The notes under the pieces: generated by a model
Databases searched by the model: none
What the model was told of the DNA's origin: nothing
The model's input: only the letters and a program-made list of their open reading frames with translations
Position numbers and translations under genes: made by a program
Shown: positions 8,304 to 17,288 of the stretch, piece by piece
How the letters are laid out: every line of letters starts with the position of its first letter
Numbering within the stretch: the first letter of the stretch is position 1
DNA from: Enorma phocaeensis
Lineage (GTDB): Bacteria; Actinomycetota; Coriobacteriia; Coriobacteriales; Coriobacteriaceae
Assembly: GCF_016901575.1 (NCBI RefSeq)
Contig: NZ_JACJKQ010000001.1
Span: 62,001 to 126,000, forward strand
DNA length: 64,000 nt
Direction of reading: 5' to 3'

Positions 8304-9740
8304 ATGGCAGCCCAGACCTGTACGCATATCCCGTCGTTCACCGGTTCGTTTCGCAACAACCTCGACGCGCTCATCGCCACCCTGGAGGGCGGCGACAAGG
8401 GTCCCTCGGGGAAGAAGATCGGCTTCGAGCTCGAGCGCATCCTGGTAGGTGTCGACGGCGTTCCCATTCCGTTTTCTGGTGAGCATGGCGTGGGCGAGCT
8501 GCTGCGGCGTCTCGCCGATCACCACGGCGAGGAGAGCCGGGTCATGATCGAGGGGCATCTTCTGGGCCTGTCCTATGATGTCGAGACGACCGACGAGGTG
8601 GTATCCGTCAACATCTCTCTTGAGCCGGCGGCCCAGTTGGAGATATCGGCGGGCCCTGCGCACTCGGTGAAGGCGCTCTACGAGGCGGTATGCTCCTTTG
8701 ACCGCGAGGTCGAGGAGGCGCTGTGGGACATGGGCTTGGAGGCGGAGCTGGTTGCCGTTGGGTACGACCCGTTCGTGTCGTCGCCTCTGGAACTCGAGCT
8801 CATCCCTAAAGACCGTTATCACGACATGGACGCGTATCTGTCGCGGCGGGGACGCTATGCGCGCGACATGATGCGCTGCACCGCGTCCACCCAGGTGTCA
8901 CTTGACTATGAGGACGAGGGGGACGCGAGCCGCATCTATCGCATGGCAACCCTTTTGGGTCCAGTGTTTGCCTTCCTGTTCGACAACGCCCCCGTCTTTC
9001 GCGGAAAGCCATCTCTTGGAATGGCGCGTTCGCGCATCTGGCATCACGTCGACGTCGACCGCTGCGGCATCGTTCCCGGTGCGCTCGAGGGGCTGAGTTT
9101 CGAGGACTATATCCTGTGGGTCTCGTCGGTGAAGCCCATCCTGTTTACCGACGAGCAGCATGTCACCACCTCTACTGGCGACAGCTATACCCGAGACATC
9201 ATGTCCGAGCGCCCGCTGACCCGCTCGGAGCTCATGCATCTGCTTTCGATGGTCTTTCCCAACGTGCGCCTGAAGGGCTTTGTCGAGCTTCGCGAGATGG
9301 ACTCGCTCCCTCCGCGGCTTGCTGCCGCCTGCACCAGTTTTACCGGCGCGTTGTTCTATGACAAGTGCTTGGAGGCCAAGCTTGCCGACGGGCTGTCCGC
9401 CTGGATGCCCGAAGGCTTTGCAGGGATCGATGAGAACGATGCTGTCATGGCGAGGCTGCATCTCGAGGAGCAGGGCTGGAACGCTTCGGTCTACGGGGTT
9501 CCTGTGGGCGAGATGGTGCGGGTGCTTGTGGCCATTGCGAGGGAGAACATTGCGTGCGGAACGGCGTGTGCCGGCATGCCGGGAGGTGCGACTGACGATG
9601 TTGCTGTCCCTGTGGTGCGCACGACCCCCGAGGCGCGGGCGTTTGATTTAGAGGGCATTGAGATGCTTGCGAAGATGTGGCGCTGGCAGCGTTTGCCGCG
9701 AGACACCACGGCGGAGGAGCTCGCTCCCATGCTCGCCTAG
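8304..9740 (+). CDS. Glutamate-cysteine ligase family protein (GCS2 type)
   Basis: A 478-residue enzyme of the plant/actinobacterial glutamate-cysteine ligase family, which joins glutamate and cysteine through the gamma-carboxyl using ATP. Family motifs seen are IGFELERI near residue 35, AQLEISAGP, MMRCTASTQVSLDY and VELREMDSLPPRL. The start at 8304 is chosen because AAGGAG lies five bases upstream; an in-frame upstream ATG has no such site. No glutathione synthetase or ergothioneine gene is nearby, so the product may be gamma-glutamylcysteine itself or another gamma-glutamyl compound. It is not in the importer operon: a gap of about 140 bases separates them. Confidence 0.82.
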   Translation: MAAQTCTHIPSFTGSFRNNLDALIATLEGGDKGPSGKKIGFELERILVGVDGVPIPFSGEHGVGELLRRLADHHGEESRVMIEGHLLGLSYDVETTDEVVSVNISLEPAAQLEISAGPAHSVKALYEAVCSFDREVEEALWDMGLEAELVAVGYDPFVSSPLELELIPKDRYHDMDAYLSRRGRYARDMMRCTASTQVSLDYEDEGDASRIYRMATLLGPVFAFLFDNAPVFRGKPSLGMARSRIWHHVDVDRCGIVPGALEGLSFEDYILWVSSVKPILFTDEQHVTTSTGDSYTRDIMSERPLTRSELMHLLSMVFPNVRLKGFVELREMDSLPPRLAAACTSFTGALFYDKCLEAKLADGLSAWMPEGFAGIDENDAVMARLHLEEQGWNASVYGVPVGEMVRVLVAIARENIACGTACAGMPGGATDDVAVPVVRTTPEARAFDLEGIEMLAKMWRWQRLPRDTTAEELAPMLA

Positions 9741-9827
9741 GCTCAACCTTCGACCTGTGGGTTCCTTCATGCGGATGGCTGCCCCTTCACGAGATGGCCA
9801 CAACTTCAAGTTTCTTGAAATTGCCTC

Positions 9828-9857
9828 TTGCGCAGATGAGCATTTTTCCCGTAATAT
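9828..9857 (+). promoter_or_regulatory. Promoter of the first tRNA-Glu gene
   Basis: TTGCGC (9828-9833), 18 bases, TAATAT (9852-9857), with an A/T-rich stretch just upstream. The same boxes recur before the tRNA-Gln gene, which supports the assignment. Confidence 0.7.
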
Positions 9858-9892
9858 GCATACCTGCAAGGAGGCACGAGCTTCCAAGCAAC

Positions 9893-9969
9893 GGCCCGTT
9901 CGTCTAGCGGTTTAGGACGCCGCCCTCTCAAGGCGGAGATCACCAGTTCGAATCTGGTACGGGCTACCA
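9893..9969 (+). tRNA. tRNA-Glu (anticodon CUC), copy 1
   Basis: A full cloverleaf with encoded CCA. The acceptor stem pairs GGCCCGT with ACGGGCT (one G-U at the end), the anticodon stem pairs CCGCC with GGCGG around loop CTCTCAA giving anticodon CTC, and the T arm is ACCAG-TTCGAAT-CTGGT. It reads GAG codons. Confidence 0.95.
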
Positions 9970-9980
9970 TCGAATCTTGA

Positions 9981-10006
9981 GACCCCGGTACCACCGGGGT
10001 CTTTTT
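9981..10006 (+). terminator. Intrinsic terminator after tRNA-Glu copy 1
   Basis: GACCCCGGT and ACCGGGGTC form a 9-bp perfect stem with a 3-base loop followed by five T. It starts 11 bases after the tRNA. Confidence 0.9.
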
Positions 10007-10194
10007 GTATTTGGTCTGTTCTCCTTCTCGGTGACTCATCGCTGCTTTTTTCTCCGTGTCGCCCATTGCGGGCAAATCGCGGCATATCGCCGTTTTCCGG
10101 TGGCGGGTTTAACGGTGGAGAAGGTCCGATTGCTGCCTATCGCCACGTCGTGGCGGGGGTCTCCGCTGCGCCGAAAGTTTTTTCAAATTAGGTC

Positions 10195-10223
10195 TTGCGC
10201 CACGGGCCTGCGTCTCGTAATAT
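10195..10223 (+). promoter_or_regulatory. Promoter of the tRNA-Gln/tRNA-Glu pair
   Basis: TTGCGC (10195-10200), 17 bases, TAATAT (10218-10223), preceded by an A/T-rich run (TTTTTTCAAATTA). The boxes are identical to those of the first tRNA-Glu promoter. Confidence 0.72.
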
Positions 10224-10233
10224 ACTTTCTTGC

Positions 10234-10253
10234 ACAAAGCACCTCTGCTTTGT
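10234..10253 (+). other. Hairpin in the tRNA-Gln 5' leader
   Basis: ACAAAGCA and TGCTTTGT form an 8-bp perfect stem with a CCTC loop, ending five bases before the first tRNA base. It may guide 5' processing of the precursor. Confidence 0.55.
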
Positions 10254-10258
10254 TCCAC

Positions 10259-10332
10259 TGGGATGTCGTCTAATGGCAGGACAGCGGATTCTGGTTCCGT
10301 CAATGGGGGTTCGACTCCCTCCATCCCAGCCA
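10259..10332 (+). tRNA. tRNA-Gln (anticodon CUG)
   Basis: Acceptor stem TGGGATG with CATCCCA, discriminator G and encoded CCA. The anticodon loop TTCTGGT gives CTG, decoding CAG. The T arm contains GGTTCGACTCC. Only two bases separate it from the second tRNA-Glu. Confidence 0.95.
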
Positions 10333-10334
10333 CT

Positions 10335-10411
10335 GGCCCGTTCGTCTAGCGGTTTAGGACGCCGCCCTCTCAAGGCGGAGATCACCAGTTCGAATCTGGT
10401 ACGGGCTACCA
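10335..10411 (+). tRNA. tRNA-Glu (anticodon CUC), copy 2
   Basis: Identical over its whole length to the copy at 9893-9969, including the CCA. The identity continues 20 bases beyond the tRNA into the terminator arm. It is co-transcribed with tRNA-Gln. Confidence 0.95.
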
Positions 10412-10422
10412 TCGAATCTTGA

Positions 10423-10447
10423 GACCCCGGCAATCCCGGGGTCTTTT
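10423..10447 (+). terminator. Intrinsic terminator after tRNA-Glu copy 2
   Basis: GACCCCGG and CCGGGGTC form an 8-bp stem with loop CAATC, followed by TTTT. The 5' arm is shared with the terminator of copy 1; the loop differs. Confidence 0.88.
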
Positions 10448-10623
10448 CGTATGCGAGCTCACGCAAGGCGGCCTTTCCATCATTCCCAACATGTATGCGC
10501 CGCATCTGCCAGAAGTCGTTCTGATGGGCATACGTAGCGGTTTGGAGTTCTTTGGTATGCGGGATGCCGAGCAGGCGGCGTGCGGCGATATCCTACAATG
10601 GTTCAAAAGGGTGAGCTGGATAT

Positions 10624-10645
10624 TGCCGAGGATTATTCCTCGGCA
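10624..10645 (+). promoter_or_regulatory. Stem-loop just before the flippase-like gene
   Basis: TGCCGAGGA and TCCTCGGCA form a 9-bp perfect stem with a TTAT loop. It ends six bases before the GGGAG ribosome-binding site at about 10651. A possible -10 box TACAAT lies at 10594-10599. Confidence 0.5.
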
Positions 10646-10660
10646 GATGATGGGAGAACC

Positions 10661-11965
10661 ATGTCGGATTCCCCGAAACATACTGCCGTGAAGGCTACGG
10701 TCGATGCCGCCCCGGCTGGGGGAGACGACCACAAGAGCGCTCGCCGCGGTGCGATTTTCATCGGGTTCGCCCTGCTCGCGTTTGTGGTGTACCTGGTTGT
10801 TTCTGGACAGGTGGCAGAGTTTTGGCGCGCCATGCAGAGCGTTCAGGTGCCTTGGCTTGTCGTTGCATGTTTTTGCATGCTCCTCTATCTCATCTTCGGT
10901 ATCGCGGCATATGCCATCGCCGTCTGGCTTGACCCCGAATCGCCCGTAGGCATTCGCGACCTCATCTCAGTCGAGGCGAGCGGCATCTTTTTCGGCAATC
11001 TCACGCCCATGCAGATGGGTTCCACTCCAGCCCAGATCTATCGCCTCACCAAGGCGGGGCAGAACGTGGGCGAGGCGGGGGCGACGCAGTTTACCCGCTT
11101 CATCGTGTATCAGTTTGGCCTCGTGGTGTGGTGCGCCATCCTTCTCATCGCCCGCATGCCGTTCTTTACCGAGCAGTACGGCGACATCACGCTCATCAGC
11201 GTATTCAGCTTCGGCGGCCACGTCCTCATCCTGCTTGCCATCTTTGCGATCGCGTTGATGCCGCGCATGGTCATCCGGGTTGCCCATTGGCTCATCTCGC
11301 TGCTGGCGCGTGTCGGGGTGGCGACCGACAAGGTCGAGCATTGGCGCGAGTTCGTCGACGGAGAGGTGTATTCCTTCTCGGAAAAGTTCAAGCTCTCCGC
11401 CGGACACCTCTCGTCCATGGCGCTCACGGTGGTCATCACCATGATGCAGCTCGGATTCTTCTATCTCGTTCCCTATTTCCTCATGCTTGCCTTCGGGCAC
11501 CATGACGTTGACTTCTTTTCGGTCATGGCGGCCTCGGCCTTTGTGCAGCTGCTGTCCTCTGCGGTGCCGCTTCCGGGTGGCACGGGCGGCGCCGAAGGCG
11601 GCTTTGCGCTGTTCTTGGGCCATTTCTATGGGTCTGCTGCAACGGCAGGCTATCTGCTGTGGCGTCTCATCACCTTCATCGCGCCCACCATCCTGGCAGC
11701 CCCGCTGCTGGGGTTAAAGAGCGCCCGAAACGCGAGCATCCATGCGCGCTGGGATCGCATCACACGTAGATTCAGGAGCTCCAAGAGCGATCAGGCTCCT
11801 ATGCAAAGGGCTTTGGACGCCCCATCGGATACATTTGATAAGGCGTCGTCATCTGCTCGGCGCAGGCGCGGCACGAGGGTCCGTCAGACGGCCGATGGCA
11901 TCATGGTGCTGCCGCATGCCGTGCCACGACGGACGGACTCGTCAAGGAAGTCCGACGACGCATGA
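10661..11965 (+). CDS. Lysylphosphatidylglycerol-synthase-TM/UPF0104 family flippase-like membrane protein
   Basis: A 434-residue polytopic membrane protein of the family that includes the flippase domain of MprF and E. coli YbhN. About eight hydrophobic segments run from residue 30 to 350. SVEASGIFFGNLTPMQMGSTPAQIYRL and SSAVPLPGGTGGAEGGFALFLG are the family's two diagnostic stretches. No synthase domain is attached, so it probably moves a lipid across the membrane; the lipid is not known. The C-terminal 75 residues are a hydrophilic basic tail. The ATG at 10661 is preferred over 10580 because of the nearby GGGAG and because the upstream codons overlap a likely promoter. Confidence 0.85.
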   Translation: MSDSPKHTAVKATVDAAPAGGDDHKSARRGAIFIGFALLAFVVYLVVSGQVAEFWRAMQSVQVPWLVVACFCMLLYLIFGIAAYAIAVWLDPESPVGIRDLISVEASGIFFGNLTPMQMGSTPAQIYRLTKAGQNVGEAGATQFTRFIVYQFGLVVWCAILLIARMPFFTEQYGDITLISVFSFGGHVLILLAIFAIALMPRMVIRVAHWLISLLARVGVATDKVEHWREFVDGEVYSFSEKFKLSAGHLSSMALTVVITMMQLGFFYLVPYFLMLAFGHHDVDFFSVMAASAFVQLLSSAVPLPGGTGGAEGGFALFLGHFYGSAATAGYLLWRLITFIAPTILAAPLLGLKSARNASIHARWDRITRRFRSSKSDQAPMQRALDAPSDTFDKASSSARRRRGTRVRQTADGIMVLPHAVPRRTDSSRKSDDA

Positions 11966-11971
11966 CGAGGG

Positions 11972-13918
11972 CTATGCCTCCGCGTAGCCGATGACCTGCT
12001 GTTCATACATGCTTGCGTGGTCGAGGTAGTGGAGTAGGGCGAAGCTGAGGCTTTCTGACTCCATGCTGTGCGCCAGCTCGCAGAGGAGCTCGTGTGAACT
12101 GGTGGGGTGCGGGCGCGTCTCGAGGATCGTCGCGACGCGAACGAGGGCGTCAAGGTCGGCCTGGCTCAGGTCTTCTGCCAGCACAAGGTGCTCGACCTGC
12201 TCGACTTCCGAGAACATGTGCCAGAGCGTCGAGAGTCCGGCTCGCAGCTGCTGACGTTCGTGCCCATCTTCCATCTCGCGAACGTATTTGGATGCCGAGG
12301 CATACATGAGATGGAAGCGTGCGAGCTGCTCTCCTGCTGCCCGCAGGCTCGTGGCGCCCCGCGCCCCGCGCCCGACGGTCGCCCAGTACTCGCGGATGAG
12401 CTGGGTGAGCTCGCGAAGGTTTCCTTCGAAGATCCGCTCGCGCGGCGAGGGCACCACGAAGCGGTTTATCACCAGGACGATGCCTACGGCAAGGCCGACA
12501 AACAGGATGCGAAGCCACGCGGCGGTGGTCGCGTTCATGGTGAGTGAAGTCATGAGCAGCGCAAACATGGTGGCAAGCATGGCCTGCACCCAGCTGCCGG
12601 GCGTGCAGCAATACAGGATCGAGATCAGGGTGAGCGACACCGCAAACACGCTTGCCGTGCCGGGCAGATAATGCGACACGAAGGTTGCGAGCGCGCCACC
12701 GATGACGGTGCCCACCGGACGGGTCCTCATGCGGTGGGCACTCTCCTCATAGCTGGGCATGAGGAGCAGGATGGCGTTTAGCGGCAGCCAATAGACGTGC
12801 TCGTAGCCCCACACCATGCTGATGGAGCAGGTGAGGGTGGTGACAAGCGAAAGCCGGCAGGCGAAGCGAAACTCGAATTCGTCACGATTCATGCGCCGGA
12901 AGGCATCGTCGACCACCTCGTTCCAAGGAATGCGTCGCGACGTCGGCTTTCGCGGCGGCTCGGCTTGGATTTGCAGGATGAGCGCCAGCGCATGGAGGAA
13001 GCTGTGGAAGAAGACGCGCACGCGGCTTTCGGGAACATCGACCACCCCGAGCGCCATCTGCGCCATGCGGGCGATGGAGCGCAGCTCTTCGGGTGTCTTC
13101 GCGGCGTTTGCCTGCCGCACCAGAAGGGCGAGCTCGTGCAATATGTCAGGATCGACGCGCCGCGCCAGATCATCTTGCCATTCGTCGTCTGCGAGTAGAT
13201 AGACTGCGCGCTGGAACAGCTCCGCATACATCTGGAAGATGAACTCGCGGCGGTCCCATGTTCGCAGAAAGTGGTGGTTGGTGATGCTCAGGTTGTCGAA
13301 GGTCCTCTCAAGGGAGAGGAACGCGTCGCGCAGCTCCTGCCCGCGCTCTCCGGCAGCCATGCGGTCGAGAAGGTCCGCCAGGGTGGAGAGGCTGCGCGTG
13401 AATACGTCCTCGTCGCGCTCGCGCCTCCGCTGCAGGGCGCTATAGGCGACGAGCGCCACGCCCAGCACGATCGCGGCGAACACGACCGAGGCGGTCTGTA
13501 TGAGAAACTCATCTAAGGTGAGGGGCTTGAGCTCCAAGAACACGAAGATCATGGCGTAGCCGAAGTACCCCTTGGGTACGAACTGGTTGCTCTGTGCCAA
13601 CACGAGCACAAAGGGAACCAAGAGGTTGAGCATGATGCACAGGGCCAGGTTGAGCGATGCCAGCCATGCGAGCACCGAAAGCGCCAGCATCACAAGACCT
13701 ATGATGAGGCTTGTGGCCGGCGTGTTGCGGCGCCTCTTGCGTCCTAAGAAGATGCAGACCGCTCCCGATACGACCATGGTGTAGGAGCTGCCAAAGAGCG
13801 CCGTGATCCCAAGAAAGAGGACGATGTAGACGAGAATGGCCGGCAGCGCGTCGGCGACGCGCCCCCGTGCGGTCTGTACGGCCGCAGCTACGCTCGATGT
13901 CTTCCCGTGAGTCCCCAT
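11972..13918 (-). CDS. FUSC-family integral membrane protein
   Basis: A 648-residue protein with the duplicated plan of the FUSC/aromatic-acid exporter family (YccS, AaeB-like). Four to five helices lie in residues 20-160, followed by a long cytoplasmic helical region (about 170-370). A second cluster of helices (about 385-510) contains RMRTRPVGTVIGGALATF, the best conserved family segment, and a helical C-terminal domain follows. Such proteins are thought to export small organic acids or related compounds; the substrate cannot be told here. It converges on the flippase gene, with 6 bases between stops, and diverges from the hydrolase gene. The ribosome-binding site is weak. Confidence 0.8.
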   Translation of the reverse strand: MGTHGKTSSVAAAVQTARGRVADALPAILVYIVLFLGITALFGSSYTMVVSGAVCIFLGRKRRRNTPATSLIIGLVMLALSVLAWLASLNLALCIMLNLLVPFVLVLAQSNQFVPKGYFGYAMIFVFLELKPLTLDEFLIQTASVVFAAIVLGVALVAYSALQRRRERDEDVFTRSLSTLADLLDRMAAGERGQELRDAFLSLERTFDNLSITNHHFLRTWDRREFIFQMYAELFQRAVYLLADDEWQDDLARRVDPDILHELALLVRQANAAKTPEELRSIARMAQMALGVVDVPESRVRVFFHSFLHALALILQIQAEPPRKPTSRRIPWNEVVDDAFRRMNRDEFEFRFACRLSLVTTLTCSISMVWGYEHVYWLPLNAILLLMPSYEESAHRMRTRPVGTVIGGALATFVSHYLPGTASVFAVSLTLISILYCCTPGSWVQAMLATMFALLMTSLTMNATTAAWLRILFVGLAVGIVLVINRFVVPSPRERIFEGNLRELTQLIREYWATVGRGARGATSLRAAGEQLARFHLMYASASKYVREMEDGHERQQLRAGLSTLWHMFSEVEQVEHLVLAEDLSQADLDALVRVATILETRPHPTSSHELLCELAHSMESESLSFALLHYLDHASMYEQQVIGYAEA

Positions 13919-13968
13919 AGCGCAAAAGCCTAGCGCTTCGACTGCGGCAAATGGCTACAAACCCGCCG

Positions 13969-13997
13969 TTGTCCATTTTTTCATGTTTGTTTATATG
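13969..13997 (+). promoter_or_regulatory. Probable promoter of the alpha/beta hydrolase gene
   Basis: TTGTCC (13969-13974), 17 bases including a T-rich run, TATATG (13992-13997). It lies about 60 bases before the AAGGAGG site of the gene. Confidence 0.55.
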
Positions 13998-14060
13998 GCG
14001 GCTATGAGGTCGGCACGCGGGTATAGTTACTCAGATTGGACCAACGGATAAGGAGGGCTG

Positions 14061-15104
14061 ATGGGAGAGGAACAAGGTCGGCAGGGCGACCCCGACGTTC
14101 GCGGCGTCGGAGCCGCCTTTGCAAACGTTCTGTCGCATCTAGGCACCGGCGTCCGCGTGCTTTCCGGCGAGGCGCTTTTCGATTTTGCCCTCAACCCCTC
14201 GTCGCCTCATTCGATCATGTCGCGCCTCGGTGCGGGGGCGGCGGGGGGCATCGACTCATTTGCGTCTGGCGGAGACCCTTTTCGCGACGAGGCAAGGCGA
14301 TGGTTTGAACAGTCGAAGCTGAGCGTTGAGCTCCCCGCGCGCGACGGGGGCGTTCTTTTTGGATGGCTGCTGCCGGCGGATCCCGTGTGGCCCTCGCCCG
14401 ATCGCCATGCCCTGTGGAGTGATTTTGGTCGCGGACGGCGGTACGCCGTCTTCTGCCATGGCTATACAGGCAAGCCGTCCGACCTCTGCGTCGAGGCCTA
14501 TCTTGCACACCGTGCGGGGATAAACGTTCTCATGCCCGCCGCCCGCGGCCATGAGCGCAACGCCGACCGCTACGTCGGCATGGGCTGGCTCGACTCTTGG
14601 GACCTGCTCGATTGGACGAGGCTTATTGTCACCTGCGACCCGGATGCGAGGATCGCGTTGTTTGGCGTGTCGATGGGCGGGGCAGAGGTGATGATGGCGT
14701 CAGGGCTCGATCTGCCGGAGAACGTGCGCTGCATCGTCGAGGATTGCGGCTATACAAGCGTCTGGGATGAGTTTGTCGTGCAGATCTCGCAGCAGCTTCA
14801 TCTGCCGGCCGTCCCCTTCCTCTCGACGGCGAGCGCGGTGTGCCGTCGGCGGGCGGGCTACAGCTTCAAGGAGGCCTCCTCGGTGCAGAGGCTTCGAAAG
14901 GCGAGCGTCCCCATGCTCTTTATTCACGGAACCGCCGACACCTTTGTTCCATACGCCATGCTTGACCAGGTGTTCTCCGCATGCGCTAGCTCCGAAAAAG
15001 ATCGGCTGTCAGTCGAGGGCGCAGGGCATGGCGCCTCTTCGGCGACCGACCCTTCGGGGTATTGGGAGCGTGTGAGCGCGTTTTTCGGCCGGCACCTGGC
15101 ATAG
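14061..15104 (+). CDS. Alpha/beta hydrolase (serine hydrolase)
   Basis: A 347-residue alpha/beta hydrolase of the YqkD/BEM46-like group. The oxyanion motif is FCHGYTG (residue 131), the nucleophile elbow is GVSMGG with Ser204, the acid is Asp293 in HGTADTFVP, and the base is His323 in GAGHGA. The pattern PAARGHERNADRYVGMGW is common in this group. No signal peptide or membrane helix is seen, so it is probably cytoplasmic. AAGGAGG five bases before the ATG fixes the start. The substrate is unknown. Confidence 0.85.
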   Translation: MGEEQGRQGDPDVRGVGAAFANVLSHLGTGVRVLSGEALFDFALNPSSPHSIMSRLGAGAAGGIDSFASGGDPFRDEARRWFEQSKLSVELPARDGGVLFGWLLPADPVWPSPDRHALWSDFGRGRRYAVFCHGYTGKPSDLCVEAYLAHRAGINVLMPAARGHERNADRYVGMGWLDSWDLLDWTRLIVTCDPDARIALFGVSMGGAEVMMASGLDLPENVRCIVEDCGYTSVWDEFVVQISQQLHLPAVPFLSTASAVCRRRAGYSFKEASSVQRLRKASVPMLFIHGTADTFVPYAMLDQVFSACASSEKDRLSVEGAGHGASSATDPSGYWERVSAFFGRHLA

Positions 15105-15108
15105 CACG

Positions 15109-15297
15109 CCCAAGTCCGTTAAGCCGACCGAAGAACGCAAACGAGAGACAGCACGCCATGGCGACGAGCGTCACATCGAAGGCGACTTTGCAGGAGCCGA
15201 AAGGTTTTCCCGTGACGGCAGATATGGCGCGTACCAGGCCTTCGCCCGGCACGATGATCACGTTGGGGGCGACTTCCACCGCGATGCCTCTCCCGAG
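15109..15297 (-). pseudogene. Remnant of a YczE-like membrane protein
   Basis: Read on the minus strand just after the TAG of the MacB-like permease and in the same frame, 60 or so codons give GIAVEVAPNVIIVPGEGLV followed by KPFGSCKVAFDVTLV and LSFAFFGRLNGLG. This run matches the central part of the YczE family of multi-helix membrane proteins (PGEGL...FG..K..FD). There is no start codon region and no C-terminus: the similarity stops where the end of the convergent hydrolase gene begins. It is therefore a relic, and part of it may have been deleted when the two flanking genes were brought together. Confidence 0.6.
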
Positions 15298-16526
15298 CTA
15301 CTGATATCTCAGGCACTCAACGGGGTCCATGCGGGCGGCGCGCCGTGCAGGGTAGAACCCAAAGACCACGCCGATGAGTACCGAGAGGCCTGCGGCTATC
15401 GCGATCGCCTCGATGGATACGGCGGGAGTGATTCCTCCTTCGGTGCCCGTGAGGGTTCCGGCGATACCGAGGGCGGAAGCCGCGATCGACAGGCCCCAGG
15501 ACGCCGCATATCCCAGCACCGTCCCTATAACGCCGCCTACGATGCACAGGGCGGCCGATTCCATGAGAAATTGAAGCGTGATGTCGCGGCGGGTGGCGCC
15601 GAGCGCCCTGCGCACGCCGATCTCTCGAATGCGCTCGGTGACGTTGGTGAGCATCATGTTCATGATGCCGATGCCTCCCACCAGCAGGGAAATGCCCGCC
15701 ACGGCGCCCATGATGAGCGAGAAGGAGTTCATGAAGCCGTTCATCGAGTCGATCTGCGACTTCATCGAATACACGTACACGTTGTCCTCGATCTGGTCGT
15801 CAGGTATGTCCATCACCTTGCCGACCTGCGTCTTGGTCGTCTCCATGAGGGCGTCGATATCGGAACCCTCGCGCGCGAAGCCGATGATCTGCGAGAGGTA
15901 TTCGTAGCCGCCGCTGAAGTCGTCGAGACAGGTGTTGAGGGGCACATAGACGGTTATGTAGGTGTTGCCGCTTCCTCCACTCATGGGCATGGATTCGTCC
16001 ATGCCGACGATGCGGTAGTCATGCGTGCCGAGGCGAACGGTCTTTCCCACCACCGAGACGTTGGCATCGCCAAACAGCGCCTGGGCACCGGCTCGGTCGA
16101 TGATGGCCACGCGGTCGCTCGACGCCTCCTCCTGGGTGTTGAAGAGCCTGCCCTCGGCAAGCCGGACCTGTCCGGTAAGCGAGAGGTACTCGGCGTCGGC
16201 ACCGGTGATCCCGACGTCGATCGTCTCGCCGTTGGCCGTGGTCTGCGTGAAGCCGAACGCCGAGGCGACGATGGATTCGTACTCCGGCATGAGGCGTCTC
16301 AGGTCTTCGAGGTTGTCGGTAGTCATCTGGTAGGAGGGGGAGATGTACACGGCTCGCGCGGCATTGAGCCCGAGGCCTTCGACGAGCATGTTGCGCACGC
16401 CTCCGATGAGCGAGGTCATGGCGATGACGGCGGCGATGCCGATCACGATTCCCAGGATCGTGAGCAGGCTTCGTCCACGGTTCGATTCAAGTCCGCGTAT
16501 CGCCTCGCGGATCAGGTCGGCGGCGC

Positions 16527-16530
<4 letters not shown>
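15298..16530 (-). CDS. MacB-like ABC exporter permease
   Basis: A 410-residue permease of the MacB/FtsX superfamily without an ATPase domain. An N-terminal helix (SLLTILGIVIGIAAVIAM) is followed by an extracytoplasmic MacB periplasmic core domain (about residues 45-280). Three C-terminal helices follow with the motif NVTERIREIGVRRALGATRRDI and end in PARRAARMDPVECLRYQ. Its start overlaps the ATPase gene by 4 bases. With the adaptor and ATPase upstream it forms a tripartite-style exporter, which in a monoderm is likely to export peptides, lipids or drugs. Confidence 0.9.

Positions 16531-17284
<754 letters not shown>

Positions 17285-17288
<4 letters not shown>

Noticed and set aside
10007-10194. 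Gene between the first tRNA-Glu and tRNA-Gln
   Set aside because: No frame with a plausible start and motif; the sequence between the two tRNA units seems to be plain spacer.
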